64,000 bases of DNA from Apilactobacillus xinyiensis (GCF_019656235.1 NZ_BPLL01000003.1:1-64000), one strand, 5' to 3'; shown: positions 35,763 to 45,700, counted from the first letter of the stretch. The notes: generated by a model not told the origin, from the sequence alone. A program made the numbers and translations.

Positions 35763-36326
35763 CTAAATTCCTCTTATATTTTTTATTATTTTTTTATATA
35801 TTAGCATAAAAGTTAAAGTAACAATTAACCCTTTGATAATATTAAAAGGTACTACCGCATATAAAACCAAATCTTGCACACTGTAGGCAAATTTGAAGCC
35901 TATAACATTAATGTATAAAGGCGTTATAACAAAAAAGTTAAGTACCGACATAACTGCAGTTAAAGCTAACGTTGTAAATGTGGTTCCCAATATGATTTCT
36001 TTGATTCCATTAAATCTTTTAACAAAAAAAGTTACAGAAAACAAAATAATTAAACTAGAAATAAAAGAAGATCCTACTCCTATTAAATTAATAATAGATG
36101 GACCTGTAAAGATAAAGTAAAGCAATGATTTCAGCAAAGCAATCATAAATCCATCTTTTCTAGTAAAAGTTAATGCACCTATTAAAATAGGGATGTCACT
36201 AAAATCAATTGTCATATAACTCGCTATTGGTATAACCGGAAACTTAATATACATTAAAAAGAAAGCTAAACCACTTAAAATTGAAATAGTAACTAATCTT
36301 TTGACACTAAATTGCTTTATACTCAT
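35763..36326 (-). CDS. ribU: Riboflavin ECF transporter S component RibU
   Basis: 187 residues with six predicted membrane helices. Binds riboflavin and couples to the shared ECF module, which is not in this window. The sequence IKFPVIPIASYMTIDFSDIPILIGA (in part: PVIPIASYMTIDFSD) and KSLLYFIFTG are RibU hallmarks. An FMN riboswitch upstream confirms the substrate class. ATG 36326 is chosen because AAGGGGA lies 7 nt upstream; the longer in-frame start (36365) would lie between riboswitch terminator and binding site. Stop codon and ypbB start codon are adjacent. Confidence 0.93.
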   Translation of the reverse strand: MSIKQFSVKRLVTISILSGLAFFLMYIKFPVIPIASYMTIDFSDIPILIGALTFTRKDGFMIALLKSLLYFIFTGPSIINLIGVGSSFISSLIILFSVTFFVKRFNGIKEIILGTTFTTLALTAVMSVLNFFVITPLYINVIGFKFAYSVQDLVLYAVVPFNIIKGLIVTLTFMLIYKKIIKNIRGI

Positions 36327-36363
36327 AAAAAAATCCCCTTCTGAATTAAAGAGGCTTATCTTC

Positions 36364-36400
36364 AAAAAAATCTCTAAGACTAAAAAGTCAAAGAGATTTT
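36364..36400 (-). terminator. Riboswitch-controlled terminator ahead of ribU
   Basis: On the minus strand AATCTCTTTGACT pairs with AGTCTTAGAGATT and is followed by seven T. It lies between the FMN aptamer and ribU, as expected for control by premature termination. Confidence 0.85.
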
Positions 36401-36417
36401 ATGCACGGATAAATAAA

Positions 36418-36530
36418 ATCTTCTTTATACCAGACTATACTGTCGGTTTTGGAATTACACCAAATCAACTATCTAAAGATAGGTCACGGACTATTACCGC
36501 CGGTCGGGAATTGCACCCTGCCCCGAAGAC
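36418..36530 (-). ncRNA. FMN riboswitch (RFN element)
   Basis: Minus-strand sequence contains the conserved RFN blocks in order: GTCTTCGGGGCAGGGTG (36514-36530), AATTCCCGACCGGCGGTA, GTCCGTGA, GATTTGGTG, ATTCCAAAACCGACAGTATAG (in pieces: CCGACAGTATAG) and AGTCTGGT. GTCTTC and GAAGAT close helix P1. FMN binding is expected to favour the terminator at 36364-36400 and switch off ribU when flavin is plentiful. Confidence 0.96.
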
Positions 36531-36553
36531 AAACCAATTATTTTATTTTAATA

Positions 36554-36583
36554 AATATAACATGTTTAATATTTTTAAATCAA
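36554..36583 (-). promoter_or_regulatory. Promoter of the FMN riboswitch-ribU operon
   Basis: TTGATT (36578-36583) and TATATT (36554-36559) with 18-nt spacing and a TG ahead of the -10, directly after the rluB stop codon and 24 nt before the aptamer. Confidence 0.6.
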
Positions 36584-37303
36584 TTATTTAGTAGCCATTT
36601 CTATTAATTTATCCACTTCATATTTCTTTAATGGACGCCATTCACCGACTTTTAAACCTCTTAAGTTTAAGAATGCGTATGATTCACGTTTAAGTTTTTT
36701 AACTGGATGATTAACTGCCGCAAGCATATTTTTAACTTCGTGATTACGTCCCTCATGAATAGTCAATTGTATAACGGAAGTATTATTCTTAGGATTTTGT
36801 TCAATTAAATTAGTTTTAGCTTTAGCAGTCTTTTTACCCTTTATTTCCACTCCAACTCTTAGTTGTTTTAATTCTTCATTAGTGGGAATTCCTTCAACCT
36901 TAGCAACATAAGTTTTATTAACTTCATATTTAGGATGGGTTAGATAGTTATCAAAATCACCATCATTAGTCATTAATATTAAGCCAGAAGTATCGTAGTC
37001 TAATCGACCAACAGGATAAATTCTTTCATTTACTTCTGGGAAAAAATCCATAACTGTTTTACGTTTTTTCTCATCTCGAACTGATGATATAACTCCTCTA
37101 GGTTTATAAAGCAAGTAATAAACTAGTTCTTCTTTTCCAATTGGAACATTATCAACCATAACTTCATCAGATACACCCACTTTAGTCCCTAGTTCAGTTA
37201 CCACTTTACCATTAACTTTAACTCTGCCACTTTGAATAATAACTTCTGACTTACGACGAGATGCTACTCCTGAGCGAGCCATTAATTTTTGTAGTCTTTC
37301 CAC
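36584..37303 (-). CDS. rluB: 23S rRNA pseudouridine synthase RluB
   Basis: 239 residues. Converts a uridine of 23S rRNA (2605 in E. coli numbering) to pseudouridine. An N-terminal S4 RNA-binding domain (LQKLMARSGVASRRKSE, VKVNGKVV) is followed by the catalytic block YPVGRLDYDTSGLILMTNDG with its Asp (about 103). LTIHEGRNHEVKNML closes the active site. The start is GTG with AGGAG 10 nt upstream. It follows scpB by 4 nt, the conserved scpA-scpB-rluB order. Confidence 0.95.
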   Translation of the reverse strand: MERLQKLMARSGVASRRKSEVIIQSGRVKVNGKVVTELGTKVGVSDEVMVDNVPIGKEELVYYLLYKPRGVISSVRDEKKRKTVMDFFPEVNERIYPVGRLDYDTSGLILMTNDGDFDNYLTHPKYEVNKTYVAKVEGIPTNEELKQLRVGVEIKGKKTAKAKTNLIEQNPKNNTSVIQLTIHEGRNHEVKNMLAAVNHPVKKLKRESYAFLNLRGLKVGEWRPLKKYEVDKLIEMATK

Positions 37304-37307
37304 TCTC

Positions 37308-37823
37308 TTATTTCTCCTTTATATTTGTATTTGGTAAATCTTTCAAACTATTTAAGCCAAAAACTTCTAAAAATTTTTGGGTAGTAGCATACAATGTAGG
37401 ATTTCCCAAAACATCTTTTTTACCATTCTTCAAAATCAAGTTCAAATCTAGTAATTTTTGAATTGTACGTGAACTATTAACTCCACGAATTTCATCAATT
37501 TCAATTCTAGTAATGGGTTGTTTATAAGCAATAATTGTTAGAGTTTCTAAATTAGATTGACTTAACTTAATACTATCTTTTCCAACTAAATCGGTAATTA
37601 AATTATTAACGCATGGTTTAGTAGCAAAACGATATTTATTAGCTGAATTAAGAATTAACAACCCACTATCTTGGTTATGAAGTAAATCGTCATTCAAATC
37701 ATCAATAATTAATTTTATTTGATTGGCGTCTATTTTTATTAAATCAATAATTTGAGCTAACGAAATACCCTGGTTACCCGATGCATATATTAACGCTTCA
37801 ATTTTACCTTTATTGCTTATCAA
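37308..37823 (-). CDS. scpB: Segregation and condensation protein ScpB
   Basis: 171 residues. Winged-helix partner of ScpA; both join SMC in the bacterial condensin. The block KIEALIYASGNQGISLAQI and LETLTIIAYKQPITRIEIDEIRGVNSS (in part: AYKQPITRIEIDEIRG) are diagnostic. The start codon is TTG with GGGGTG 10 nt upstream. It follows scpA by 24 nt. Confidence 0.95.
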   Translation of the reverse strand: MISNKGKIEALIYASGNQGISLAQIIDLIKIDANQIKLIIDDLNDDLLHNQDSGLLILNSANKYRFATKPCVNNLITDLVGKDSIKLSQSNLETLTIIAYKQPITRIEIDEIRGVNSSRTIQKLLDLNLILKNGKKDVLGNPTLYATTQKFLEVFGLNSLKDLPNTNIKEK

Positions 37824-37847
37824 TTTAAAATTTCACCCCAGCACAAT

Positions 37848-38564
37848 TCAAGAAATGTTTGTCAAATACAATATATCATTATCTTGTGATAAACTAATTA
37901 TTTTATTTTTAGACATCTGTAAAATTGCTAAAAAATTAGTAACTACCTCTTCTAATTCATATTCTTCATCAAATAAATCTAAAAAATTAATTTTATGACC
38001 AGGTTTTAACTTTTTGATAATGAATTTAGTTTGATTTTCTATCGAAAAATTCCATTTTTTAACATTATGAGAATTTGTAATGTTCTTTAATTTCTTTTTG
38101 TGCAACAATTCGTTATACATATTACTTAAAATATCAACATCCGCATTAAGTATGTTATCAGAAAATTTTAAATGATTAATGTTAGGTGTATAAAAACTAG
38201 CTTGATGATTTATTAATTTTTCCAAATCATTAGCAAGATTTTTGTAATGCTTATATTCCAAAAGTTGTTGAACTAAGTCTAATCTAGGATCATCATCAAC
38301 TTCATTAAAGTCATCATCATACGTAGGTAATAACATTTTAGCCTTAATATTCATTAACTTGGCAGACATAACAAAGTATTCACCAGCTATGTTAATATTT
38401 AATTTTTTCATATGCTTTAAGTGTTCGTTATATTGATTTGTAATTTGAGAAATTTGAATATCATATATATCCATTTGTGAATCTTTTATGAGTTTTAATA
38501 ACAGTTCTAGTGGACCTTCAAAATTATTTAAATGAACGTGCCACTCACTCTGCTGGTTCGTCAT
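37848..38564 (-). CDS. scpA: Segregation and condensation protein ScpA
   Basis: 238 residues. Kleisin that bridges the SMC heads. The N-terminal FEGPLELLLKLIKDSQMDIYDI (in part: FEGPLELLLKLI) and YFVMSAKLMNIKAKMLLP are signatures; the C-terminal winged helix ends near residue 235. ATG 38564 is chosen because GGGAGAA lies 8 nt upstream; the first in-frame ATG (38615) would add 17 residues deep inside ribT. It overlaps ribT by 20 nt. Confidence 0.95.
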   Translation of the reverse strand: MTNQQSEWHVHLNNFEGPLELLLKLIKDSQMDIYDIQISQITNQYNEHLKHMKKLNINIAGEYFVMSAKLMNIKAKMLLPTYDDDFNEVDDDPRLDLVQQLLEYKHYKNLANDLEKLINHQASFYTPNINHLKFSDNILNADVDILSNMYNELLHKKKLKNITNSHNVKKWNFSIENQTKFIIKKLKPGHKINFLDLFDEEYELEEVVTNFLAILQMSKNKIISLSQDNDILYLTNIS

Positions 38565-38916
38565 TTTTTCGTTTCTCCCATATTTCACAAATAGAGGTAG
38601 TGTCCATGGTACCAATAACTTTTTTGTCTATATATATGTGTGAAAGTGCATCAATCATAATACAACAGTTATTAATACTCCAAGATTCTGGAGTAAGAAT
38701 AATTCTTCTTACGATAATATTCTTAGATTTCTCTTCTACTGAAATAAGTCCTGCCCAGTTATTTTCTTTGTTTCTCCAAAGATATATATTTCTAGAGTTA
38801 CTATTTGAATACCATTCAATTTCTTCTTCAACAAAATCAATATCATTAACTTCAGGTAATAAACTAAGCATATCCATTGCAATTTTTTTATATTCATTTC
38901 GATACTTAAATAACAA
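38545..38916 (-). CDS. ribT: RibT-like GNAT family protein
   Basis: 123 residues. Resembles RibT, a small acetyltransferase-fold protein first found in the Bacillus rib operon: N-terminus LFKYRNEYKKIAMDMLSLLP, then ENNWAGLISVEE and VRRIILTPESW. No acetyl-CoA loop is obvious, and the substrate is unknown. TTG 38916 is preferred, as AGAGGTG lies 6 nt ahead of it and matches the usual RibT N-terminus; the in-frame GTG (38925) is part of that binding site. It lies between xerD and scpA, a conserved order. Confidence 0.85.
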   Translation of the reverse strand: MLFKYRNEYKKIAMDMLSLLPEVNDIDFVEEEIEWYSNSNSRNIYLWRNKENNWAGLISVEEKSKNIIVRRIILTPESWSINNCCIMIDALSHIYIDKKVIGTMDTTSICEIWEKRKNDEPAE

Positions 38917-38935
38917 ACTTAACACCTCTTATCAA

Positions 38936-39841
38936 TCAAATTTCAGGATGATATTTATCATATACCTCAGATAATCTATGATTAGATATATGCGTATAAA
39001 TTTGAGTTGTTGAAATATCTGAATGTCCTAACAAATCTTGGACAATTCGTAGATCAGCCCCATTTTCTAAGATATGTGTTGCAAAAGAATGCCTTAAAGT
39101 ATGTGGAGTTACATTTTTTTTAATGCCTGCTAGGCTAACATATTTCTTTATTTTCTGCCAAATGCTCTGTCTTGAAAGACCACTACCATGCGCATTCAAA
39201 AATAGAAATGGTGACCGACGATTTTTAAGTAAAATCGATCGACTATGATTAAGATATATATTTATCCATTTACTAGCAACGTCACCAATAGGAATAATTC
39301 TTTCTTTATTACCCTTACCTAAAGTCTGAATTAAGCCTACGTTCAAATGCAAATCTTCGAGCTTCAAATGCACTAGTTCACTTACTCTTAAACCTGTCGC
39401 ATACATAACCTCGAAAATAGCTCTATCTCTAATTCCATATTTATTAGATGTGTCTGGTACAGCCAACAGTTTATCTACTTCTTCAGTAGTTAAAACCGCT
39501 GGTAAATGCTGTGCTCTTTTTGGAGTATCAACTTTAGACATAAAATCATCATCAATATATTTAAATTGAACTAAATATTTAGAAAATTTTCGCAAAGTTG
39601 ATACAGATCTAATGATTGAATTACGTGACAGATTATTTTCGTTCATATGTTTCATATAATTTAAAATAGTATCTTCATCTAGTAATTCAAAGTTATTTAC
39701 ACTGTTTATATTTAAATAACTAATAAAATGTTTTAAATCTTGTCGGTAACTTTTTATAGTATTTATGGATAAACCACGTTCAATTTTTAAAAAATGTAAA
39801 TAATCTTCTAGTAAATCGTTATCTATAATCTTTAAAATTAT
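38936..39841 (-). CDS. xerD: Site-specific tyrosine recombinase XerD with non-standard start codon
   Basis: About 301 residues if translation starts at ATA 39841. Partner of XerC in chromosome dimer resolution. Catalytic residues are all present: ATGLRVSELVHL (Arg), GKGNKERIIPIG (Lys), [30 protein letters not shown]. The first in-frame ATG (39655) would give 239 residues and cut away most of the core-binding domain. Yet 60 upstream codons stay open and encode a normal XerD N-terminus (DYLHFLKIERGLSINTIKS in pieces, SYRQDLKHF). No ATG, GTG or TTG occurs there; the frame is closed upstream by TGA at 39845-39847. ATA 39841 overlaps the cvfB stop (ATAA) and lies 8 nt after AAAGAG; ATT 39838 is the alternative. 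Confidence 0.88.
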   Translation of the reverse strand: MILKIIDNDLLEDYLHFLKIERGLSINTIKSYRQDLKHFISYLNINSVNNFELLDEDTILNYMKHMNENNLSRNSIIRSVSTLRKFSKYLVQFKYIDDDFMSKVDTPKRAQHLPAVLTTEEVDKLLAVPDTSNKYGIRDRAIFEVMYATGLRVSELVHLKLEDLHLNVGLIQTLGKGNKERIIPIGDVASKWINIYLNHSRSILLKNRRSPFLFLNAHGSGLSRQSIWQKIKKYVSLAGIKKNVTPHTLRHSFATHILENGADLRIVQDLLGHSDISTTQIYTHISNHRLSEVYDKYHPEI

Positions 39842-40719
39842 TGATCAAACTCTTTTCCCTTATCAGTTAAGTAAGTTCCATTTTCAGATTGAGCAATCAA
39901 TCTATTCTTGAGCAGATGACCAATTGCACGTTTAAATTGACCTTTACTAATTCCAAAGAATTTCTTTATATCATCAGGATTACTTTTATCATTGTAAGGA
40001 ATAGTAAAATCTTCAGCATTTTTTAAAACTGCCATTAGCATTTTAGCATCATCAGAAATAGCTTCATATGCTCTTGGACGCATTGAAAGATTCAAAGTTC
40101 CATCTGGATGGACTCCGATTACTCGAACAGATAGTCTTTCACCTAATCGTGGTTCTAACTCACGTTCACTAGGGTGTATAAAACCAATTCGATAATCATC
40201 AGTTAATACTTTGGTACCAGCTAATTTTAATCTAAATGCAGTTGCTTTTAAATTAAAGTTCATCATATTTTTGTTTCCTGGAATAGAAATAGCCTTAAAT
40301 ACATCTTCATCAGCTAATTCACCCCAAATTCGATTTTTATTATCAATTTTTAAAGCAATCATAACTTTGTCACCACGTTGTGGCCACAAAGATTTAATAG
40401 TTGGTAAATCATCAAGGGATACTGCAATATCTTTATTAGGTAATCCTATATCTACAAAGACTCCTAGTCCAAATTTACTATTTACAATTGTTCCAAAAGC
40501 ATAGTGATCTTGTTGCGATTTAGGCGCATTTCTAGTAATTTGCATCTTATGATCTTCGTTTTCATAAGCAAAGCCCTTAAAATTACTACCTAATTTTAAA
40601 GGTTTAACAATTTCTTTTTTGTCTAGAAAAAAAGTTTCTCCTTCTATTTGTACAAAATATCGTTTATCATTTTCGTCAGTAACTTTACCAGAAACTATCT
40701 TACCTAGAATGTTATTCAT
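39838..40719 (-). CDS. cvfB: CvfB family S1-domain RNA-binding protein
   Basis: 293 residues. S1-like OB-fold domains (GTIVNSKFGLGVFVDIGLPNKDIAVS in part: LGVFVDIG; RIGFIHPSERE with LNLSMRPRAYEA) and a C-terminal winged helix (FFGISKGQFKRAIGHLLKNRLI in part) fit the CvfB/YitL family, which in Staphylococcus affects virulence-factor expression. Its RNA target here is unknown. ATG 40719 is chosen because AAAGAGG lies 6-7 nt upstream; the longer frame (40785) runs into the pyk terminator region. It is followed by xerD with a 4-nt overlap. Confidence 0.9.
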   Translation of the reverse strand: MNNILGKIVSGKVTDENDKRYFVQIEGETFFLDKKEIVKPLKLGSNFKGFAYENEDHKMQITRNAPKSQQDHYAFGTIVNSKFGLGVFVDIGLPNKDIAVSLDDLPTIKSLWPQRGDKVMIALKIDNKNRIWGELADEDVFKAISIPGNKNMMNFNLKATAFRLKLAGTKVLTDDYRIGFIHPSERELEPRLGERLSVRVIGVHPDGTLNLSMRPRAYEAISDDAKMLMAVLKNAEDFTIPYNDKSNPDDIKKFFGISKGQFKRAIGHLLKNRLIAQSENGTYLTDKGKEFDQ

Positions 40720-40802
40720 TAAAAAACCTCTTTCAATAATATATACGCTAATTTTACACTGGAATGAATACAAAGCAAAGTGCAAAAAGCGTTATGTAAA
40801 AT

Positions 40803-40830
40803 AAAAGGACACGCCTTAGCGTGTCCTTTT
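40803..40830 (-). terminator. Terminator of pyk
   Basis: AAAAGGACACGC (40803-40814) and GCGTGTCCTTTT (40819-40830) form a perfect 12-bp stem with loop CTTA, just after the pyk stop on the minus strand. Confidence 0.93.
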
Positions 40831-40842
40831 AAAAATCATCTA

Positions 40843-42603
40843 TTATAGTGAGTTTGCTGCACCATGATAAACGATACCACGTTGTGCATCTACTGTAATA
40901 GTTTCACCATCAGAAATTTTTTCTGTAGCATTGTTAGCACCAACAATAACTGGAATTCCCATAGAAATACCAACTACTGCTGCGTGTGATGTCAATCCAC
41001 CATCTTCAACAATGATAGCACTAGCTTTCTTCATTGCTGGTAGATAATCTTTGTTAGTATTCTTAGCTACTAACACGCCACCGTCTACAGCCTTGCTGTT
41101 TGCGTCGGCAGCGTTACTTGCTAAAAAAGCTTTACCAATAACGGCTTTGTCACCGATTCCTTGACCTTGAGTCAATTTTGAACCGATTAACTTAACACGC
41201 ATAACGTTAGTAGTACCTTTTTCGCCAACTGGAATACCAGCAACGATTAATACTAAGTCGCCTTCTTTAGCTAAACCAGTTTCAACGGCCTTGTTTGCAG
41301 CAAAGTCAAACATACCATCAGTAGTTTCTGGTTTTTCAACAACGATTGGTTGAACACCCCAGTTAATTGTTAAACCACGACGTGTACGGTCATCAAATGT
41401 CAATGCTAAAATATCAGCATTAGGACGGTATTTAGAAATCATACGTGCAGAGTAACCAGTTGAAGTAGATGTAACAATAGTTTTAATACCTAAGTCTTTA
41501 GCTAAAGCAGCTGCTTCTTTACCAAAGGCTTCAGTAACATCACCATTGTCGAATGCTGGACGAGCATCTGCATAAGTATCATAATGTTCTTCAGCTTTTT
41601 CATCTAATTTTCTCATCATATCTACGGCCTTAGCTGGGTACTTACCATTAGCACTTTCACCTGAAAGCATAGTAGCATCAGTACCACTGAATACAGCGTA
41701 TTCAACATCTGAAGCTTCAGCACGAGTAGGACGAGGGTTTTCAATCATTGAATCTAACATTTGAGTAGCAGTAATAACTGGTTTACCCATTTCGTTACAT
41801 CTGTGGATCAAGTGTTTTTGAACGATTGGAACATTTTCTGCTGGAATTTCAACAGCCATGTCACCACGAGCAATCATTAAACCATCAGACACATTCATGA
41901 TATCTTCAAAGTTGTCGATACCTTCTTGTGATTCAATCTTAGGGAAAATTTGAACATCTTCCATGTGTTGTTCTTCAAGTAAAGTACGGATGTCAAGAAC
42001 ATCTTGTGGCTTTCTTACGAAAGAAGCAGCAATAAAGTTAATGTTCATTTTTTCAAGACCAAAACGAATATCGCTTGAATCTTTTTCAGTAATACCTGGT
42101 AAGTTAATTGAAACACCAGGAGCATCAACAGTTTTACGTGAACCTAGAAGTGCATCGTTTTGAGCAGTAACAACTAATTCTTTATTAGTTTCATCTTTTT
42201 CGTCAACAACAGTATCTAAAATACCATCATCAAACAAGATATGACCGCCAACTTTAACATCATCTAGTAATCCAGGATATGTTACAGCAATTTTATCTTT
42301 AGTTCCATCAAGACTTTCGTCCATAGAAATTCTGAATTGGTCACCAGTGTTGTATTGAATTTTACCGTCTTTTTGAACAGTAGTACGAATTTCAGCACCT
42401 TTAGTATCAAGCATGATACCAACTGTTTTACCAGTTCTCTTTTCAGCTTCATGCACCTTGTTCAAACGATCAAAATGTTCTTCATGGTCACCGTGTGAGA
42501 AGTTAAATCGAAAAATATTAGCTCCTGCTTCGATCAACTTAACGATAGTATCGACGTCGGTACTAGCAGGTCCTAAAGTACTTACGATCTTTGTTTTCTT
42601 CAT
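40843..42603 (-). CDS. pyk: Pyruvate kinase with C-terminal PEP-utiliser domain
   Basis: 586 residues. Makes pyruvate and ATP from phosphoenolpyruvate and ADP. Motifs include TLGPASTDVDTI, FRFNFSHGDHEEH, GVSINLPGITEKD, IFPKIESQEGIDNFEDI (Lys/Glu metal site) and MARGDMAVEIP. After the allosteric domain the protein has an extra 100-residue PEPUT domain (IVEDGGLTSHAAVVGISMGIPVIVG in part: GGLTSHAAVV), as in other Firmicutes. GGAGAG precedes the ATG. The gene directly follows dnaE without pfkA, and it is flanked by its own promoter and terminator. Confidence 0.97.
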   Translation of the reverse strand: MKKTKIVSTLGPASTDVDTIVKLIEAGANIFRFNFSHGDHEEHFDRLNKVHEAEKRTGKTVGIMLDTKGAEIRTTVQKDGKIQYNTGDQFRISMDESLDGTKDKIAVTYPGLLDDVKVGGHILFDDGILDTVVDEKDETNKELVVTAQNDALLGSRKTVDAPGVSINLPGITEKDSSDIRFGLEKMNINFIAASFVRKPQDVLDIRTLLEEQHMEDVQIFPKIESQEGIDNFEDIMNVSDGLMIARGDMAVEIPAENVPIVQKHLIHRCNEMGKPVITATQMLDSMIENPRPTRAEASDVEYAVFSGTDATMLSGESANGKYPAKAVDMMRKLDEKAEEHYDTYADARPAFDNGDVTEAFGKEAAALAKDLGIKTIVTSTSTGYSARMISKYRPNADILALTFDDRTRRGLTINWGVQPIVVEKPETTDGMFDFAANKAVETGLAKEGDLVLIVAGIPVGEKGTTNVMRVKLIGSKLTQGQGIGDKAVIGKAFLASNAADANSKAVDGGVLVAKNTNKDYLPAMKKASAIIVEDGGLTSHAAVVGISMGIPVIVGANNATEKISDGETITVDAQRGIVYHGAANSL

Positions 42604-42694
42604 AAGTCAAAATCTCTCCTTTTATTTTGCAACTAGTTAATTTAGCTTCATAAAAAACTAATATAAACCAACTACATAATTAGAATTCAACATA

Positions 42695-42723
42695 ATTGTA
42701 TCACTTTTTAAAAAGTATGTCTG
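42695..42723 (-). promoter_or_regulatory. Candidate pyk promoter
   Basis: CAGACA (42718-42723), 17-nt spacer, TACAAT (42695-42700) preceded by TG (extended -10), about 92 nt before the pyk ATG. Confidence 0.5.
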
Positions 42724-42762
42724 CTATGGATTACCTGTTTTTTGTAATTTATTGTACAAAAA

Positions 42763-45700
42763 TCATTTATAAATAGCATTATCTTTTCCTAAAATAAGTT
42801 TTAACGAATCGATAGCCGAATTGGTCCCATTTATTTGGTAAGGCTCTCGTAAAATCCTAGTGGAATCATCACTATCTCTATGAATTATTATAGGTATTTT
42901 ACCAAGATTGTTTTGTATAATAAAATACAATTTACGCCAAGTTTCCTTAGAATCATGTTGATTATCAATCTTTAAATATAACTTCTTGGTAGAATGCTTT
43001 TCAGGCTTAGGATAATTAATTGCTAAATTAATTGTTCGAGCAATTAATTGTTTTGAACCATTATTTTTAGAATCTACATCGACTTTTCCATTAATTAAAA
43101 TAACTTTACTAGTTTTTAAATAACTCTTACATTTCAAAAAAGCATTAGGAAAAACCACCACACTATAACTACTACTCATGTCTGAACCATTCAAGAAAGC
43201 CATCTCTTGTCCCTTTTTAGTACGAATAACTTTAATATTATTAATAAAAAACAAAGTGTTAACGTAACTATCAACTGCTGGAAATTCGTCACTGAAAGTT
43301 AATTTATACTGTCTTCGCAAATATAAATACTGTTCTACTGGATGTCCAGAAAGATACACGCCTAAAATTTCTAGTTCCTTATTTAGTTTATTGCTCAAAG
43401 ATATCTCGTTAAAATGTCTTACTTTAGGTTTTAAGTTATTAAATAAAGTAATTGAATTGCCAGATAAATTAATTGAACTAATAAATTCGGGAATAGCATT
43501 TAAAAGCTCCGCATGATTGTATCCAAAATCATTTAAAGCCCCTGAATAAACTAGTAGCTCAAGTAACTCTGGTTTTCTGAATTTTTTATCAATTCGTCTA
43601 ATAAAGTTTTCCAAATTAGTATACTTACCATTGTCAGATCTTTCACTAATTATAAATCTTATGAAATCAGTTCTTAACCCCTTAATAGACCTGAAACCAA
43701 ATACCAAATTGTTATTTTTTATGGTAAACATTTCTTCACTTAAATTAATATTGGGTCCTGCTATTTTAACGTTTCTAGCTTTAGCCTCATTAAAATATAT
43801 CTTGGTCTTGACAGCATTATTAAGTACTGAATTAAAAATATTGGTATAAAAGGCTAATGGATAATGAACTTTCAAGTAAGCTAATTGAAAAGCCATTTTA
43901 CTGTAAGCATAAGCATGTGATTTATTAAATCCATAGCTGGCAAATTGATCAATATAAGAAAATGTTTTTTCAGCAGTGTCGATAGAAAAACCTTTACTTA
44001 AAGCGCCATTAACAAATTTATCATGTATATTATCCATAACTGATTGTTTCTTCTTGCTCATTGCACGTCTTAAAATGTCAGCTTCACCCAAAGTGAATCC
44101 AGCCATGGCAGAAGCTAATTGCATAACTTGTTCTTGATACACAATTATTCCAAACGTTGGCTGTAATATTTTTTTCAATTGTGTATCCGAATTAATTTGA
44201 TAGTTGTCATTTTTTCTCTTAATAAAATTATCAATATTATGCATTGGACCTGGTCGATAAAGAGCATCTACTGCTGCTATTAATTCAAAACTATTGGGTT
44301 TTAATTTTCGCAAGACGTTTTTTATTCCACTCGACTCAAATTGAAAAACTCCATTAGTTTGGCCTTTTTGAAAACAATTAATAGTATCAATGTCATTTAA
44401 ATTAATTTGATTAACTTTTAAATACTTACCAGTAAGTTTATAAATGGTATCTACAATATGAGCAATTAATGATAAATTTCGCAAACCTAAAAAATCCATT
44501 TTCAACAGACCTACTTGCTCTACATAGTTTTTTGAATATTGTGTCATTAATAAACCTTCATTTCCCATTTGTACTGGCGCATTATTAATTAATTTATTAG
44601 CACTAATAATAACTCCGGCTGCATGAGTAGAATAATGTCTGGGAATTCCTTCTAATTTAAGTGAAACATCAAAAATAAGTTGATTAATTCTATTATCACT
44701 CACTAAATTAGACAATTTTTTAGACTGTTTAATGGCTTCTGAAAGCTTAATGTTAAGTTGAGTTGGAATTGCATCACTCCATTTACTCATTTGCATAGAA
44801 TTCAAACCAAATACTCTACCTACATCCCTAACTACCTGTTTTGCTGATAAAGTTCCAAATGTAACTATTTGAGAAACATAGTCATCACCATACTTATTAT
44901 GAACATAATTCAAAATTTCATTACGCTTATCATCTGGAATATCTAAATCAATGTCTGGCATTTGTGCTCGCTCTTCATTTAAAAATCTTTCAAATAGCAA
45001 CCCATATCGAATAGGGTCAACATCAGTAATTTTTAATGCATAAGAAACAAGGGAGCCTGCCGCAGAACCCCTTCCTGGTCCAGTCATAATATTATGTTGA
45101 TGTAAATAATTAATAACATCCCAAACAATTAAAAAATAATCATTAAACCCCATTCGATTGATTACGGTTAGTTCTTGTGTCAGTCGTTGTTTATATTTTA
45201 ATACTATATTTTTGTCAATTTCACCCTGCTTAATTCGTGATCGTAAACCATCTTCACAAAGCTTTTGTAAAAACTGTGCTGATGATAAATGTAAATCATT
45301 TTTAAATTTTGGCAATTGTGGCTGTTGTTTCACAATTTTTAAATTACATGCCTTGCTAATATAATCATTTGAAACTAACGCTGAATTTAGGCCTTGCTTA
45401 TCAAATAATTTATACATTTCATCACAGTTACGTAGCCATGCACTACCTAAAATGTGACTACTTTCTAATGGATCCACTATTTTTTGACCACTATCAATTG
45501 AATTTAACACATCCACTGCAAAATAATCATTAGCATTTAAATATTTAACCGGTGATAAAGCAACTGTGCTAGTTTGAGTATTTTTAGACAAATTAGAGAT
45601 GATTTGAATCAAATTATCTGATGTATTAATGTCTAAACCAAAATAAAGTGATTGTTTATCCATATTTAATTTCAATTTATGAATATAATCAATGGCTAAA

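Noticed and set aside
38936-39655. XerD as a 5'-truncated pseudogene
   Set aside because: The missing N-terminal domain is encoded in frame upstream without stops or frameshift, so loss of only the standard start codon explains the data better.
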